From Oegoconia quadripuncta (lineage: Eukaryota; Arthropoda; Insecta; Lepidoptera; Autostichidae): 64,000 bases of DNA. Positions 36,644 to 45,985 of this stretch are shown here, piece after piece. Position 1 is the stretch's first letter. Each line of letters starts with the position of its first letter. Below the pieces are notes generated by a model. The model ran no database searches and was not told the DNA's origin. It saw only the letters and a list, made by a program, of their open reading frames with translations. The stretch is taken from the NCBI GenBank assembly GCA_949316235.1, contig OX438741.1, positions 13,207,124 through 13,271,123 on the forward strand, given 5' to 3'. The translations under genes were made by a program, and so were the position numbers.

Positions 36644-36917
36644 ATGTAGGCGTACATCAGATGATCGACATGAAAATCTAATACTGCTTTTTTATATACC
36701 GGAGTCCCCCTGATGGGGCCGAGTGATTGGAAACAATTTTGTGTGCGATTTTATTTTCCTGATTGCATTTTCCTTCATTTTTGAACAAATTGTTAAACCG
36801 CTCGCTGTGTTGCCATGTTTCGTCGAAATGTGAAATATGTAGAGACTGTGCCAACATTATTAAAACTGATTTTTTTTTTAAAACAGAAACTTATTCTGTC
36901 CAGTAGTGCCATTGCTG

Positions 36918-37400
36918 TGCCATTTAAATCAAATCAATCAAAATTAAAATATTTTTTATTTCATAGGATAAAATTATCACTTGAAAGCTTTAGCAAGATT
37001 GAAATTAAATGTTTTTTTTACATGTTTTTGTTGTTAACGTACATGCAGTCATTATCATAAAAATAATACATAATTTTAATTTTTAAATTGATACATAATA
37101 TAATGGAGGCTATTTAATTCACATGATTGTTTAATATTACTTCATTCTATGTTACCGTTATTGTTTAGCTGACATAATTTATTCTGCTGTTTATTAAATT
37201 TTACGACTATTTTAACATGACTACCATATTTGTATGCCAATTTGGCTGATCACAGAGATCATATTTATAAGTTAATGTACCTTAACAACCTGTATCCCTG
37301 TGTATCACAAATAAATAAATGATTGATTGTTTGAAAACGTCACAAATTAGAGAAGAACGAGCAAGAAACTAAAGGGTTGCTCTTTTTTCATAAATTGTGA
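36918..37400 (-). repeat. LINE 3' fragment split by a second LINE 3' insertion
   Basis: The outer fragment (gataaaattatcacttgaaa ... gaacgagcaagaaact) belongs to the polymerase-interrupting LINE family on the - strand. It is interrupted at 36987-37330 by a + strand LINE 3' end related to 525-695, flanked by ttgaaa at 36981-36986 and 37331-37336. The nesting shows that the + strand family was active after the - strand copy arrived. Confidence 0.7.
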
Positions 37401-37971
37401 TTTCTTTTTAAATACACAATAAAATAAAATCGTTCTGACCTATACTCGAGAAGCCTAAATTGTAATTATAAAATAATACTTAAAAAGCTTCAATTACAGT
37501 TACTTTCGAGAATTTTAAAAAAAGTATTTCTCCGCAAAAATGTCTCTAATTGTGGTTCGTCTCTAATGTTGGTTCAACTGTACGTATTGTAAACCATACA
37601 GCACAGTTCATATACAGCACTAAATTAGACAGATACCATAGATGTCTAACTAGACAGATATACCTTCCAAACAGTACATTTATCTACTCCAAATACAAAC
37701 ATACATTACGACAACGGCGATTTGCAAAACTTACACATTACAATCCACAAAAACGAAGATGGCGGCGTCGTGAAAACAAATTAAATCGGAGGATCTGCAT
37801 CTGGTCTAATCGAGATAATAGTATTAAAAACAATCCGATACAGGATGTTTATGTAAGCTGAAAGCATTCCGTTTTTGTTGCCTCATTACAGGCCATGACG
37901 AATGTTAAATCGTTGGAGTGTGGTACAAGCATAAACAATTAGGGGGCCAATAGCGATATTTGAACGATTCA
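37401..37971. other. no gene recognised
   Basis: A frame of 103 codons (37550-37861) starts with TTG, is rich in Arg, Asn and Tyr, and is unlike any family I know. Confidence 0.4.
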
Positions 37972-38460
37972 AATACGTTAAAATTATCTCTTGAAAACGT
38001 CACATTTCTTGGCTTTAAAATTATTGACATTACTGCTCATTCACAAAGCTCCCTAGAGAACAATGAGCAAGAAACTCAAGGGTTGCTCTTTTAAATAACT
38101 TTGGGTTACAATTATATTATACCTATTGTATAATTAGACTGAATATCGCCGAGCGGTCTATGTCCATGCTTGCGTATCATCCAGATAGCCAGAAAGTTCA
38201 TAATAGCCTTTGTTAAATAATGTCTGTGTTATGATGGTTTTGAATTTATTTAAACTGGAACCTTATTATAAAAGCGTATACCCCTTAAATTTAAATGACT
38301 GTAACCCCTTAAATGACTAAGTGACTTTGTGTAAACGGCTGACATAAACAGCAAGTTTACTTTTATATCTGGTATTAACATTATGTATATCACTATTTTA
38401 TATATTAATAATAAGATAACAAATGTGACGCGTACCAAAAAAGTGAACAAAATTTGCATT
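37972..38460 (-). pseudogene. LINE fragment, same family as the polymerase-interrupting copy
   Basis: Frame 38459-38250 (- strand) ends with GIRFYNKVPV, the C-terminal motif also seen in the 50.1-52.1 kb LINE (CIRFYNKVPVDIQ). It is followed by the shared 3' UTR (gcaagaaactcaagggttgct). It is 5'-truncated and diverged. Confidence 0.7.
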
Positions 38461-38744
38461 CGCTTATCGCTTTTATCATAAACCAGACTACTTCTAACAC
38501 ATTTAAATACAAATCTCTTGGATTATCTTACGTTTTACATGAAAAACATTTCGCTTTACGCAAACAAGCGTTAAGAGTTTCAAGACGCGGGGTCTGGCGC
38601 AACGCGAATCTGCCCATTTTTCATGGACTGATTGCGACAGCCGCTATGTCTAATAAAAATATTAAGGGGAGAGCAAGTTTTAAGCCAGTCGCTATTAAAT
38701 GCGTATGCGAAATTTAAAGATTGACCGTTGTGAATCGTTCAAAT

Positions 38745-39260
38745 CAAATCAAATCAAAAATGCTTTATTTTGTAGGTACACAGGGTACACTTAAAATAGT
38801 CAGATTTTACATTTTTAAAGCTACTGCTTGTTCAAATGGCAATTTTCCCCTGAGAAAAACAAGCAAGAATATCGAGAGGTTGCTCTTTTTAAAAAAAGGT
38901 TTTTATATTACAAAATTATTAATTATTATTTTATATTACAATATTTCATTATTAATTGTGAAATAGCCTGCTTATGCGAACGGGCTGGTTATGTCCATGA
39001 ATGTTTATCATCTAAATAATCTGATATTTTATAACATTCTTAATAAGTTTCTGTTTTATAGTATCTTTAAAATTGAAAGGAAGATTTGTATATCAACAGG
39101 AGCCTTATTGAAAAAGCGTATACATAACTCTTGGAATGAATTACTGACTTTGCGGAGGCGACTTATGTGACCTGCAAGTTTATCTTTATTTCTTGTATTG
39201 ACATCATGTTTATCACTATTTTTCCTAAATGATGCTATATTTTTTTTTGACATATATTAG
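38745..39260 (-). pseudogene. LINE fragment, same family as the polymerase-interrupting copy
   Basis: Frame 39253-39056 encodes DVNTRNKDKLAGHISRLRKV and CIRFFNKAPVDIQ, matching the C-terminus of the 50.1-52.1 kb LINE. The 3' UTR ends with a caaatcaaatcaaatc tail at 38745. It is 5'-truncated. Confidence 0.75.
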
Positions 39261-39404
39261 ATTTTCAAATTTGTGTTGAATTAGTTTTCTCAGGCGTATT
39301 CGACAATCACATGCTTGGGCTACTGCTACTCTATCATGCCATGGATGGTTCGTTTGGGTAGTGGTTTGTTATATTTTTTTTAGGTTCATCGCATATACAA
39401 TACA

Positions 39405-39515
39405 TACATAAAGTCACGCCTGTTTCCCGTAGCGGTAGGCAGAGACCACAGATTTCCACTTGCTACGATCCTGACACGCCTCTTTTGCTTCATTCTCTCT
39501 CATAAGGTTGTTCAT
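39405..39515 (+). repeat. Interspersed repeat family J, copy 3
   Basis: acatacataaagtcacgcctg, gatttccacttgctacgatcc and cattctctctcataagg match copies at 7.45 and 15.11 kb. Confidence 0.55.
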
Positions 39516-39584
39516 AACCAAACTGTGGGTGGAGTGTTAGTGAGTGGTACCGCGTTCACGTTTACTTTAAGACATACAGATTAC

Positions 39585-40015
39585 TTTAAGACAAGAATAC
39601 ACAAAAGGCACAAATGACAAACAAAGACGAAAGGCAAGAGTCGGTGATAAAATCACCACGGGGGCGAAAATCGTGGCAGAAATCTAATTCGTCCAGTTTG
39701 AATTTAGAACGGTTGTAAGTAACCTGGGTAGAGAAGGATAGAGAAGGATACAGAAAGAATACATAAAAGGCACAAAGACAAACAAAGACGAAAGGCAAGA
39801 GTCGGCGATAAGATCACCACGGGGCGAAACACCTGGCAGAAATCTAATCCGTCCTGTTTGAATTTAGAAGGGTTGTAGGTAACCTGGGTAGAGAAGGATA
39901 CAGATTACTTTAAGAGAAGAATACACAAAAGACAAACAAAGACGAAAGGCAAGAGCCGGCGATAAAATCACCACGGGGGCGAAACTCTTGGCAGAAATCT
40001 AGTACGTCACAGTTT
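39585..40015. repeat. Tandem repeat, three units of ~150 bp
   Basis: aagaatacacaaaag(gcacaaa), gacgaaaggcaagag, aaatcaccacggggg and ggcagaaatcta appear three times in the same order (from about 39590, 39755 and 39918). The last unit is incomplete. Non-coding. Confidence 0.8.
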
Positions 40016-40294
40016 TGACTGAGCTCAAAAGATAGATTTCACCCTTAATCCGTCTCTTCACCGAATAATATATTATCGGCACCGTTATCGAGGATCACCA
40101 TTAATCAATGAAGGGTACAAAGAGCAACGTGATAATATGAAAAGTTTGAACGATTACCTTTTATTTACGGTGTTGTGGCGAACTTTGTTTTCAAAATTCA
40201 GGAATTCACACACCGGCGCTGCTTAATTACTTTAAAATGGATTAGTTTAAACCATTATACTCCGATCAATAGACAAATGTTCATTAACTCGGAA

Positions 40295-40490
40295 TACACT
40301 TTGCCTTTTTATTACCCGACAGTCCCGAAAAGGAATACGTATATAAGTAATGTATGTAGATTTCTATGTTACCTCCTATTTTCAAGTAAAAGGTGTGTTC
40401 GATTCGTCTTGATCCCTAGAGTGTCATAGGATACATTTTGTGGTAAAAAATCCAACGTGTTGCCAGCAAAATACAACATAATCATGCTAT
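40295..40490 (-). repeat. Interspersed repeat family K, inverted copy
   Basis: tatgtagatttctatgttacctcc, gattcgtcttgatc, agtgtcataggatacattttg and gcaaaatacaa match, in reversed order, the copies at 5.02 and 63.5 kb. Confidence 0.6.
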
Positions 40491-40554
40491 CGGGTTTTTT
40501 GGTACTTAAAGAGTTATTAGCTTGCATTTTATAAGCAATATGATATAAGTAGTT

Positions 40555-40682
40555 AAGGAATTGGGAACTCTAGCTCACAAAAAACGACATGCCTTCAAGA
40601 CTCGCTTCGCTCGTCACTTCGCTCCGTTTCACTCCGCTCCGTTGAACGCATATCGTTTTGTGAGCTATATTCCCAATTCCTT
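40555..40682 (+). repeat. Palindromic ~128-bp repeat, left copy
   Basis: Outer arms (aaggaattgggaac...agctcacaaaa and tttgtgagct...cccaattcctt) are inverted repeats of about 40 bp around a polar GC-rich core (cgcttcgctcgtcacttcgctc). An inverted second copy lies at 60457-60582. Each copy could fold into a hairpin on its own, which fits a small palindromic MITE. Confidence 0.7.
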
Positions 40683-40942
40683 CAGAAAATATTTTTCTTT
40701 TTAATTTAATAATTGCAGCCGTTGACTAAAGGTGTTCCTGTTGGAATCCCTAAGCAAGTAGCAAAATAAAAAACTATGATAATGTATTTCACCTCATTGA
40801 AATCTTAACAGATTGTTACTTGTATTACCAAAAACACACGTGGAAATGTAAATATATAAATATTTCCGATTTTAAATTCTGTTCATTCAATATTACACTT
40901 TATTAGGTGCACGTTGTAAAAATAGTTACCTACCTGTCCAGA
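40683..40942. other. Left flank of the Polinton, boundary unresolved
   Basis: AT-rich DNA upstream of the packaging ATPase. I could not find a segment here whose reverse complement occurs beyond the polymerase gene, so the terminal inverted repeat and target-site duplication are not assigned. Confidence 0.4.
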
Positions 40943-41635
40943 ATGAAGTTTGTTAAACAGCGTGATTCACTGCCTTTAGATAAGATTTATTCAGAAATCA
41001 AAAGTAACGTTCATTATCGTCATGGAAAACTTTTACCGAATACAATCCGCTGCATTGTTACAGGACCATCCAACTGTGGAAAAACAAATTTAATTGTAGG
41101 TCTTCTGTTACATGAGAATGGGTTATGCTATAAAAATGTGTACCTATATTCTAAAACACTTTTTCAACCAAAATATGTTTTCTTAGAAAAAGTTTTTCAA
41201 GAAGTGCCTCAAATAAATTTTACGAAATATCATGACAACGATCAAGTTATAAGTCATCATAAAGCAAAGCCTGAGTCGGTCATAATTTTTGATGACGTTG
41301 CATGTGAAAATCAGAATACAATTCGTAACTATTTTGCTATGGGTAGACATAAAAACATTGACTCTTTTTACATAAATCAAACATATACCAAAATTCCCAA
41401 ACAGTTGATCAGGGATAATGCAAATCTAATTGTGCTTTTTAAACAAGATGATATTAATTTACGGCATGTATATGATGAGCATATTGGGACAGATATGAGT
41501 TGGTATCAGTTTCGGGATATGTGTTCTAAAATATGGAATCACCCTTTCAATTACTTAGTGATTAACAAGGATTGTGAGAAAAATAAAGGGTGCTATAGAA
41601 AAGGATTTGATACATTCATATTAATAGATACTTAA
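40943..41635 (+). CDS. Packaging ATPase, FtsK/HerA (A32-like) type
   Basis: Expected to pump the DNA genome into preformed capsids. The 230-residue protein starts at the ATG at 40943; the frame is open 36 bases further upstream but only with a GTG. Walker A is GPSNCGKT at 41-48, Walker B is VIIFDDV at 113-119, followed by NYFAMGRHKNIDSFYINQTY, where an Asn-Gln sensor-like segment is typical of the group. The length fits Polinton and adintovirus ATPases, which are short. It is the first gene of the rightward set, 73 bases ahead of the next ORF. No stop or frameshift is present, and all motif residues look intact. Confidence 0.92.
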   Translation: MKFVKQRDSLPLDKIYSEIKSNVHYRHGKLLPNTIRCIVTGPSNCGKTNLIVGLLLHENGLCYKNVYLYSKTLFQPKYVFLEKVFQEVPQINFTKYHDNDQVISHHKAKPESVIIFDDVACENQNTIRNYFAMGRHKNIDSFYINQTYTKIPKQLIRDNANLIVLFKQDDINLRHVYDEHIGTDMSWYQFRDMCSKIWNHPFNYLVINKDCEKNKGCYRKGFDTFILIDT

Positions 41636-41708
41636 ATATCTCAAATACAGTGCGAACAATCACTATTGTTTCTGTCTCCAACAAGTTAACTTCAACTCCT
41701 GCTTAATA

Positions 41709-42722
41709 ATGGAGCAAGAACAACAATTGAAAAGGCAAATTTTAAAATCAGTTCAATCGGTAAAACGGAAGATTAAAATGATGCGAGATTTGAAAACTAA
41801 TGCTGATAAGACATTAGATGATATATTGAAACCTATAACAGGTCCGTTGAACCAATTAGCAAGTAAACCAGTACCTGTTGAAAATGTTAAAATTTCTCCA
41901 ATGAGACGCCGAATAACGCCTCTAAAATATGGATCAATTAAAAAACCGAAAAAATATGATGATTCTCAATCCAATTCGGATCGTATAAGTAGTTTAGAAA
42001 GCAGCGAAGAAAGTAGTGAAGAAAATGCTGAAGTAAGCATGGATGCTAACAACATAACTCCGAGTATACATAAAGAGGATCACTTTGACGATACTTATGA
42101 TGGTGTTAGCGATTTTAGAACACCTGATGAGAGTGTTTGGTCTATGTCATCAGAATTATCTAATGTACCGTTTGGAGTAAGAAAAGACAAAGGCAAATTT
42201 TATTTAGGAAATTCACGAGTCTCCGTCACTGAAAACAAAATCACTATAGGGTTAAAACCATACAGAAAAACGCCAGGGCTAGTTGAATTATTGTTTAAAA
42301 AATTACCGAATATAAGTCTAATAACAGAAAATGACAAGCGAGATTATAAGACGATGCTTTTGGATACAAATGCACATCGTCGAGATTTTGATCCTAATAA
42401 ACCAATCAAAAGTAATAAAGGTCAAAAGTATCTACATATTATAAGACCTCTATTTCTAAGGTTGATAAAAAACTATCCAACTTCGGAAACTGTTTCTGAA
42501 GGAGCAGGGATGAAAGATAAATCAAATAAAATTAGTTACAAAATACCAACCATGAAGAAATTGAAGAAAAACGTGGATTATCTATATTGGGATGATCCAA
42601 ATGAATTAGTTGAAAGGTTAAAATTATTACTTGCTTCAAATGAAGCCGGAAATACTGGATTGAATAATGAAATTATAGCTATAATAGAGGAGTTACGTGA
42701 AAGTGGTATATTAAATAAATAG
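41709..42722 (+). CDS. Conserved Polinton-associated protein (DUF8207-like), function unknown
   Basis: A 337-residue protein. The N-terminus is basic and helical, residues about 83-145 are low-complexity and acidic (ESSEESSEEN), and the region 153-250 (GVRKDKGKFYLGNSRVSV, then ITIGLKPYRKTPGLVELL) matches what I remember of a domain found repeatedly in arthropod Polintons and filed as DUF8207; the number is from memory. The C-terminal ~60 residues are predicted helical and charged. Its place between the ATPase and the fibre-like ORF suggests a virion or DNA-associated role, but this is inference. The gene is intact. Confidence 0.75.
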   Translation: MEQEQQLKRQILKSVQSVKRKIKMMRDLKTNADKTLDDILKPITGPLNQLASKPVPVENVKISPMRRRITPLKYGSIKKPKKYDDSQSNSDRISSLESSEESSEENAEVSMDANNITPSIHKEDHFDDTYDGVSDFRTPDESVWSMSSELSNVPFGVRKDKGKFYLGNSRVSVTENKITIGLKPYRKTPGLVELLFKKLPNISLITENDKRDYKTMLLDTNAHRRDFDPNKPIKSNKGQKYLHIIRPLFLRLIKNYPTSETVSEGAGMKDKSNKISYKIPTMKKLKKNVDYLYWDDPNELVERLKLLLASNEAGNTGLNNEIIAIIEELRESGILNK

Positions 42723-42800
42723 ATAATAAAAAGCAAGTTTCTTATTTCTTGTGATCATTTCTATTTCTATTGTTGAGTAATGAAGTAGGTACTAGTAGAT

Positions 42801-43226
42801 ATGAATATCGATAAATTTGGACATCATGTTCATAAACGCATGCGATTGGATGATGTAGTAAATATATCAAACAGAGCATTAGTTAGATCATCCACTGGAG
42901 AGTTTGACTTGCACCTAGAAACACTCAAAGGAGTTAAGTGGCCTCTACATGCAGACGATGCTGTAAATAAGGCATATGTAGATGAACAAAATGAAAGCTA
43001 TTATAGTAAAGAAGAACTGGGCGCTAAATTAAATAATGTCGAAAGTAAGTTATTGGTGAATTTGAGTAAGATGTTTTATAAGAAAGAAGAAATAGACTTA
43101 CAAATAAATAATATTAAACTACACTTAGTAGAATACATAAAAGATTACTTAGCAAATATTTATGATCAACTTTTATTAAGGCAACGTAATAATGAGCAAG
43201 CAACAAGTGGTGAACGAGATTCATAA
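42801..43226 (+). CDS. Fibre-like coiled-coil protein (candidate)
   Basis: A 141-residue protein with no catalytic motif. Residues 45-62 read GVKWPLHADDAVNKAYVD, resembling the P..DAVNK.YVD motif at the trimeric base of phage tail fibres and related proteins. Residues about 67-125 are rich in Leu, Ile, Glu and Lys with heptad-like spacing, so a coiled coil is likely. That architecture, a short anchor then a coiled coil, fits a trimeric spike or fibre. Its stop lies 35 bases inside the next gene in a different frame. The role is inference; the motif and composition are visible. Confidence 0.6.
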   Translation: MNIDKFGHHVHKRMRLDDVVNISNRALVRSSTGEFDLHLETLKGVKWPLHADDAVNKAYVDEQNESYYSKEELGAKLNNVESKLLVNLSKMFYKKEEIDLQINNIKLHLVEYIKDYLANIYDQLLLRQRNNEQATSGERDS

Positions 43227-44139
43227 AGGTGCACGAAAAAACTTTGAACGCCGTTGTGTCATTTTAAGAGGTATCTCTGAATTATGGCAGGCTGATTTGA
43301 TTGATCTACAACGATTCGGTACATGTAACAAAGGATACAAATATATATTAGTTATAATTGATGCCTTTTCTAAGTTTGCTTGGGCCGTACCTGTTAAAAC
43401 TAAAACAAAATGTGAAATAAAGATTGCATTTGAAAATATTTTAAAAAGAGGGAATATACCAGCAAATTTGCAAACTGATCTGGGTACAGAATTTTATAAT
43501 TCAGAATTTAAGGACTTAATGAAAATGTATGGAATTAACCACTACTCTACATATTCAGCGAAGAAAGCATCGATTGTTGAAAGATTGATTAGAACGTTAA
43601 AAAATAAGTTATATAAATATTTTAGTCTAGCAGGTAACTACAAGTGGGTCGGTAAACCTTTGAATGATATCGTATACACTTACAATAATACTATGCATAG
43701 AATAATAAAATGTAAACCTAAAGATGTTAGCTATAATAACGAGGCATTAATCAAGAAAAATATTAACATATTCCAAAACAAAACAATAATAAAAAATAAA
43801 AATATATTCAAAGTTGGAGATGTCGTAAGAATTAGTAAATATAAAGCTGATTTTCAAAAAGGTTATACACCTAATTGGTCTACAGAATTATTTATAATTA
43901 AAAAAATTAATGATACTACTCCTACAACATACACTATTGAAGATCAAAGAAAACAAACAATACTAGGATCATTTTACAAAGAGGAACTCCAAAAGACAAA
44001 GTGTCCTAATGTATATTTAATAGAAAAGGTTTTAAAGAGAAAGGGAAATAAACTTTTCGTAAAATGGCTTGGGTTAAGTACAAATGAAAATAGTTGGATA
44101 GATAAAAATACTGTTGTGAAAAATCCTACCAATATATAA
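43192..44139 (+). CDS. Retroviral-type (RVE) integrase with C-terminal chromodomain
   Basis: Inserts the element's linear DNA into the host genome. The 315-residue protein has the DDE triad at D35 (LWQADLID), D96 (LQTDLGTEF) and E130 (IVERLIRTLK), with 33 residues between the last two by my count. An SH3-like segment (VGDVVRISKYK, about 208-218) follows, and a chromodomain (YLIEKVLKRKGNKLFVKWLG, then SWIDK) ends it at about 275-306. The chromodomain may steer insertion to certain chromatin. Only 31 residues precede the core, so the N-terminal zinc-binding domain seen in many retroviral-type integrases is missing. The ATG overlaps the previous ORF by 35 bases. Confidence 0.92.
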   Translation: MSKQQVVNEIHKGARKNFERRCVILRGISELWQADLIDLQRFGTCNKGYKYILVIIDAFSKFAWAVPVKTKTKCEIKIAFENILKRGNIPANLQTDLGTEFYNSEFKDLMKMYGINHYSTYSAKKASIVERLIRTLKNKLYKYFSLAGNYKWVGKPLNDIVYTYNNTMHRIIKCKPKDVSYNNEALIKKNINIFQNKTIIKNKNIFKVGDVVRISKYKADFQKGYTPNWSTELFIIKKINDTTPTTYTIEDQRKQTILGSFYKEELQKTKCPNVYLIEKVLKRKGNKLFVKWLGLSTNENSWIDKNTVVKNPTNI

Positions 44140-44178
44140 TAACGAACAATATTATTTCGATTCACAATTTCCTTAGTA

Positions 44179-44907
44179 ATGCAGGGAAGCGGACTTGTTA
44201 ATAATATTATAAATAATTTACCATTCGAATTACATTTACCTGGTTACAACTACTGTGGTCCCGGGACAAGATTAAAACAACGTTTATTAAGAGGTGACAA
44301 AGGAATTAATAAATTGGACGATGCTTGCATGCAGCACGATATAGCATATTCCAAATACTCTAATTTAACAGATCGACATACAGCAGACTTACAATTATTA
44401 AATATGGCAAAAAAACGATTGAAATCAAACGATTCAACTAGAGGGGAAAAGTTAGCATCATGGCTTGTTAATAAAGTAATGAAATCAAAATTGAAAGTAG
44501 GTGCTGGTTTTAAAAAATTTAAAAAAGTTGTTACTAAAATACGCTCTAAATTGAAAAAACAAAGACCAAAAGATACTAAAGCAGCTATAAACTACGCATA
44601 CTCAGTAGCTAAAAAACTGCTGCCTAAAAAATGTAAAATTCGTTTGCCTCGTGTAATTCCTGTACCAAAAACTGGAGGTATATTACCTTTGATCCCTATA
44701 TTTGCGGGATTATCGGCTTTAGGAACTTTGGCTGGTGGCGCGGCTGGCATTGCTAAAGCAGTAAATGACTATAAATCTGCTAAAGAAAATTTAAATGAAT
44801 CTCAACGTCATAATAAAATGATGGAATCCATCGCTTTAGGAAAAGGTTTATATCTAAGACCATACAAAAAAGGAAGTGGATTATTTATACCGTCTACAAA
44901 AAACTAA
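44179..44907 (+). CDS. Virion phospholipase A2-like protein with hydrophobic C-terminal segment
   Basis: Residues 20-60 carry the parvovirus-type PLA2 signature: calcium loop YCGPGT at 25-30 and the catalytic HD pair in ACMQHDIAYSKY (H53, D54). In parvoviruses and adintoviruses this domain hydrolyses phospholipids to let particles out of endosomes. Residues about 95-165 are very basic (KKFKKVVTKIRSKLKK), and a hydrophobic, glycine/alanine-rich stretch (PLIPIFAGLSALGTLAGGAA) follows near 172-191. A minor capsid or DNA-binding role resembling adenovirus core or membrane-active proteins is plausible but inferred. The gene is open, and its 3' end overlaps the open frame of the protease. Confidence 0.85.
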   Translation: MQGSGLVNNIINNLPFELHLPGYNYCGPGTRLKQRLLRGDKGINKLDDACMQHDIAYSKYSNLTDRHTADLQLLNMAKKRLKSNDSTRGEKLASWLVNKVMKSKLKVGAGFKKFKKVVTKIRSKLKKQRPKDTKAAINYAYSVAKKLLPKKCKIRLPRVIPVPKTGGILPLIPIFAGLSALGTLAGGAAGIAKAVNDYKSAKENLNESQRHNKMMESIALGKGLYLRPYKKGSGLFIPSTKN

Positions 44908-45281
44908 AAAGAAGGCTACCCAACCGTGCACTTAGTAACATAGATATACAAAAGTATGCTCATAAAGTAATTCCTCATTTTAGAGGAGTTTTTATGAGAG
45001 ATGAATTACCAAAAAGACCGAAAAAAATTGAGTGCGCTATCGTTAACTTAGATTCTTCTAAGAATGAGGGAACTCATTGGGTAGCCTATGTAAAAGTAAA
45101 TGAATATTGCGAATATTTTGACAGCTTTGGAGATCTCAAACCACCATTTGAGTTGATAAAATATTTTGGAAATTGTGACATTTACTATAATTATAAGAGA
45201 TATCAGAATTTTAATTCAATAAAATGTGGACATTTATGTTTAAAATATTTGGAGAACTTTTGGCGTTATAGTTTAAATTGA
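44817..45281 (+). CDS. Adenain-like cysteine protease, start codon not identified
   Basis: Cleaves capsid precursors in the family. The catalytic residues are visible: His in GTHWVAY, Asp in YFDSFGD and Cys in IKCGHLCL (the first Cys is the likely nucleophile). The first in-frame ATG is at 44994 and would leave only 95 residues. However, the same frame is open back to a stop at 44814-44816, and the segment just before the ATG (NIDIQKYAHKVIPHFRGVF) is conserved protease sequence. No ATG occurs in those 59 codons. So translation must begin at a non-AUG codon, be coupled to the overlapping PLA2 gene, involve splicing, or the start has been lost by mutation. The coordinates cover the whole open frame. 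Confidence 0.8.
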   Translation, partial: NDGIHRFRKRFISKTIQKRKWIIYTVYKKLKRRLPNRALSNIDIQKYAHKVIPHFRGVFMRDELPKRPKKIECAIVNLDSSKNEGTHWVAYVKVNEYCEYFDSFGDLKPPFELIKYFGNCDIYYNYKRYQNFNSIKCGHLCLKYLENFWRYSLN

Positions 45282-45313
45282 TGTGATTTATTAGTGAGAG
45301 GATCAGTAACATC

Positions 45314-45985
45314 ATGGCTTTCACACTATCTGTATCGGCTACTTCGTCACATCTACAAACAAACTATACACCTGCTTTGGAATTGGAAAGCGAATATGAA
45401 TGTGGTCTGTTATATTTCTCTACTTTCAATTCCATACCAAATATTGATAACAAAAATAACAAATTTCATTACAGTGAAAATGAAATAATAAATATACCAG
45501 AAGGCTCTTATGAGCTTCACGATATTGGTGATTACTTGAAAGAACATATTAAAGATTGTGAATTTCATTTAACATGTAATAATAATACCTTAAGAACTTC
45601 TATATTTTGTTCAAAAGATATACATTTTGAGACAAATAGATCAATAGGTAGAACGTTAGGTTTTGGAAAAGAAATTCTTGCAGCCAATATATTACATGAA
45701 TCTCGTTACCCAGTGAGCATTCTTTCAACAGCCGTCCTCAGGATAGAATGTGATATAGTTGGGGGATCGTTTGTGAATGGGCAGCCGAGTCATATCATAC
45801 ACGAGTTCGCACCAAACGTTCCACCAGGTTATAGGATAATAGAGATTCCTAAAAACATTATTTATTTTCCTATTAATCAAAAAAGTATTAATTGCATCAA
45901 TATCCGAATTTTAGACCTGAATAACAATTTGGTTAATATTCGAAACGAAGAAGTACAACTATATTTGCACTTTAAAAGAAAATGA
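45314..45985 (+). CDS. Penton-like minor capsid protein (single jelly-roll type)
   Basis: A 223-residue protein with features of Polinton minor capsid proteins: an N-terminal MAFTLSVSA, an EGSYELHDIGDYL segment (63-75), SIGRTLGF (110-117), IECDIVGGSF (144-153) and HEFAPNVPPGYRIIEIP (163-179), ending in LYLHFKRK. In the family it forms the fivefold vertices. The fold is inferred from family knowledge; the motifs are visible. The stop TGA overlaps the ATG of the next ORF in the tetranucleotide ATGA (45982-45985). No disabling mutation is seen. Confidence 0.85.
   Translation: MAFTLSVSATSSHLQTNYTPALELESEYECGLLYFSTFNSIPNIDNKNNKFHYSENEIINIPEGSYELHDIGDYLKEHIKDCEFHLTCNNNTLRTSIFCSKDIHFETNRSIGRTLGFGKEILAANILHESRYPVSILSTAVLRIECDIVGGSFVNGQPSHIIHEFAPNVPPGYRIIEIPKNIIYFPINQKSINCINIRILDLNNNLVNIRNEEVQLYLHFKRK

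Noticed and set aside
37550..37861. 103-codon basic frame as a gene
   Set aside because: Starts with TTG, has no recognised motif and lies among LINE fragments.
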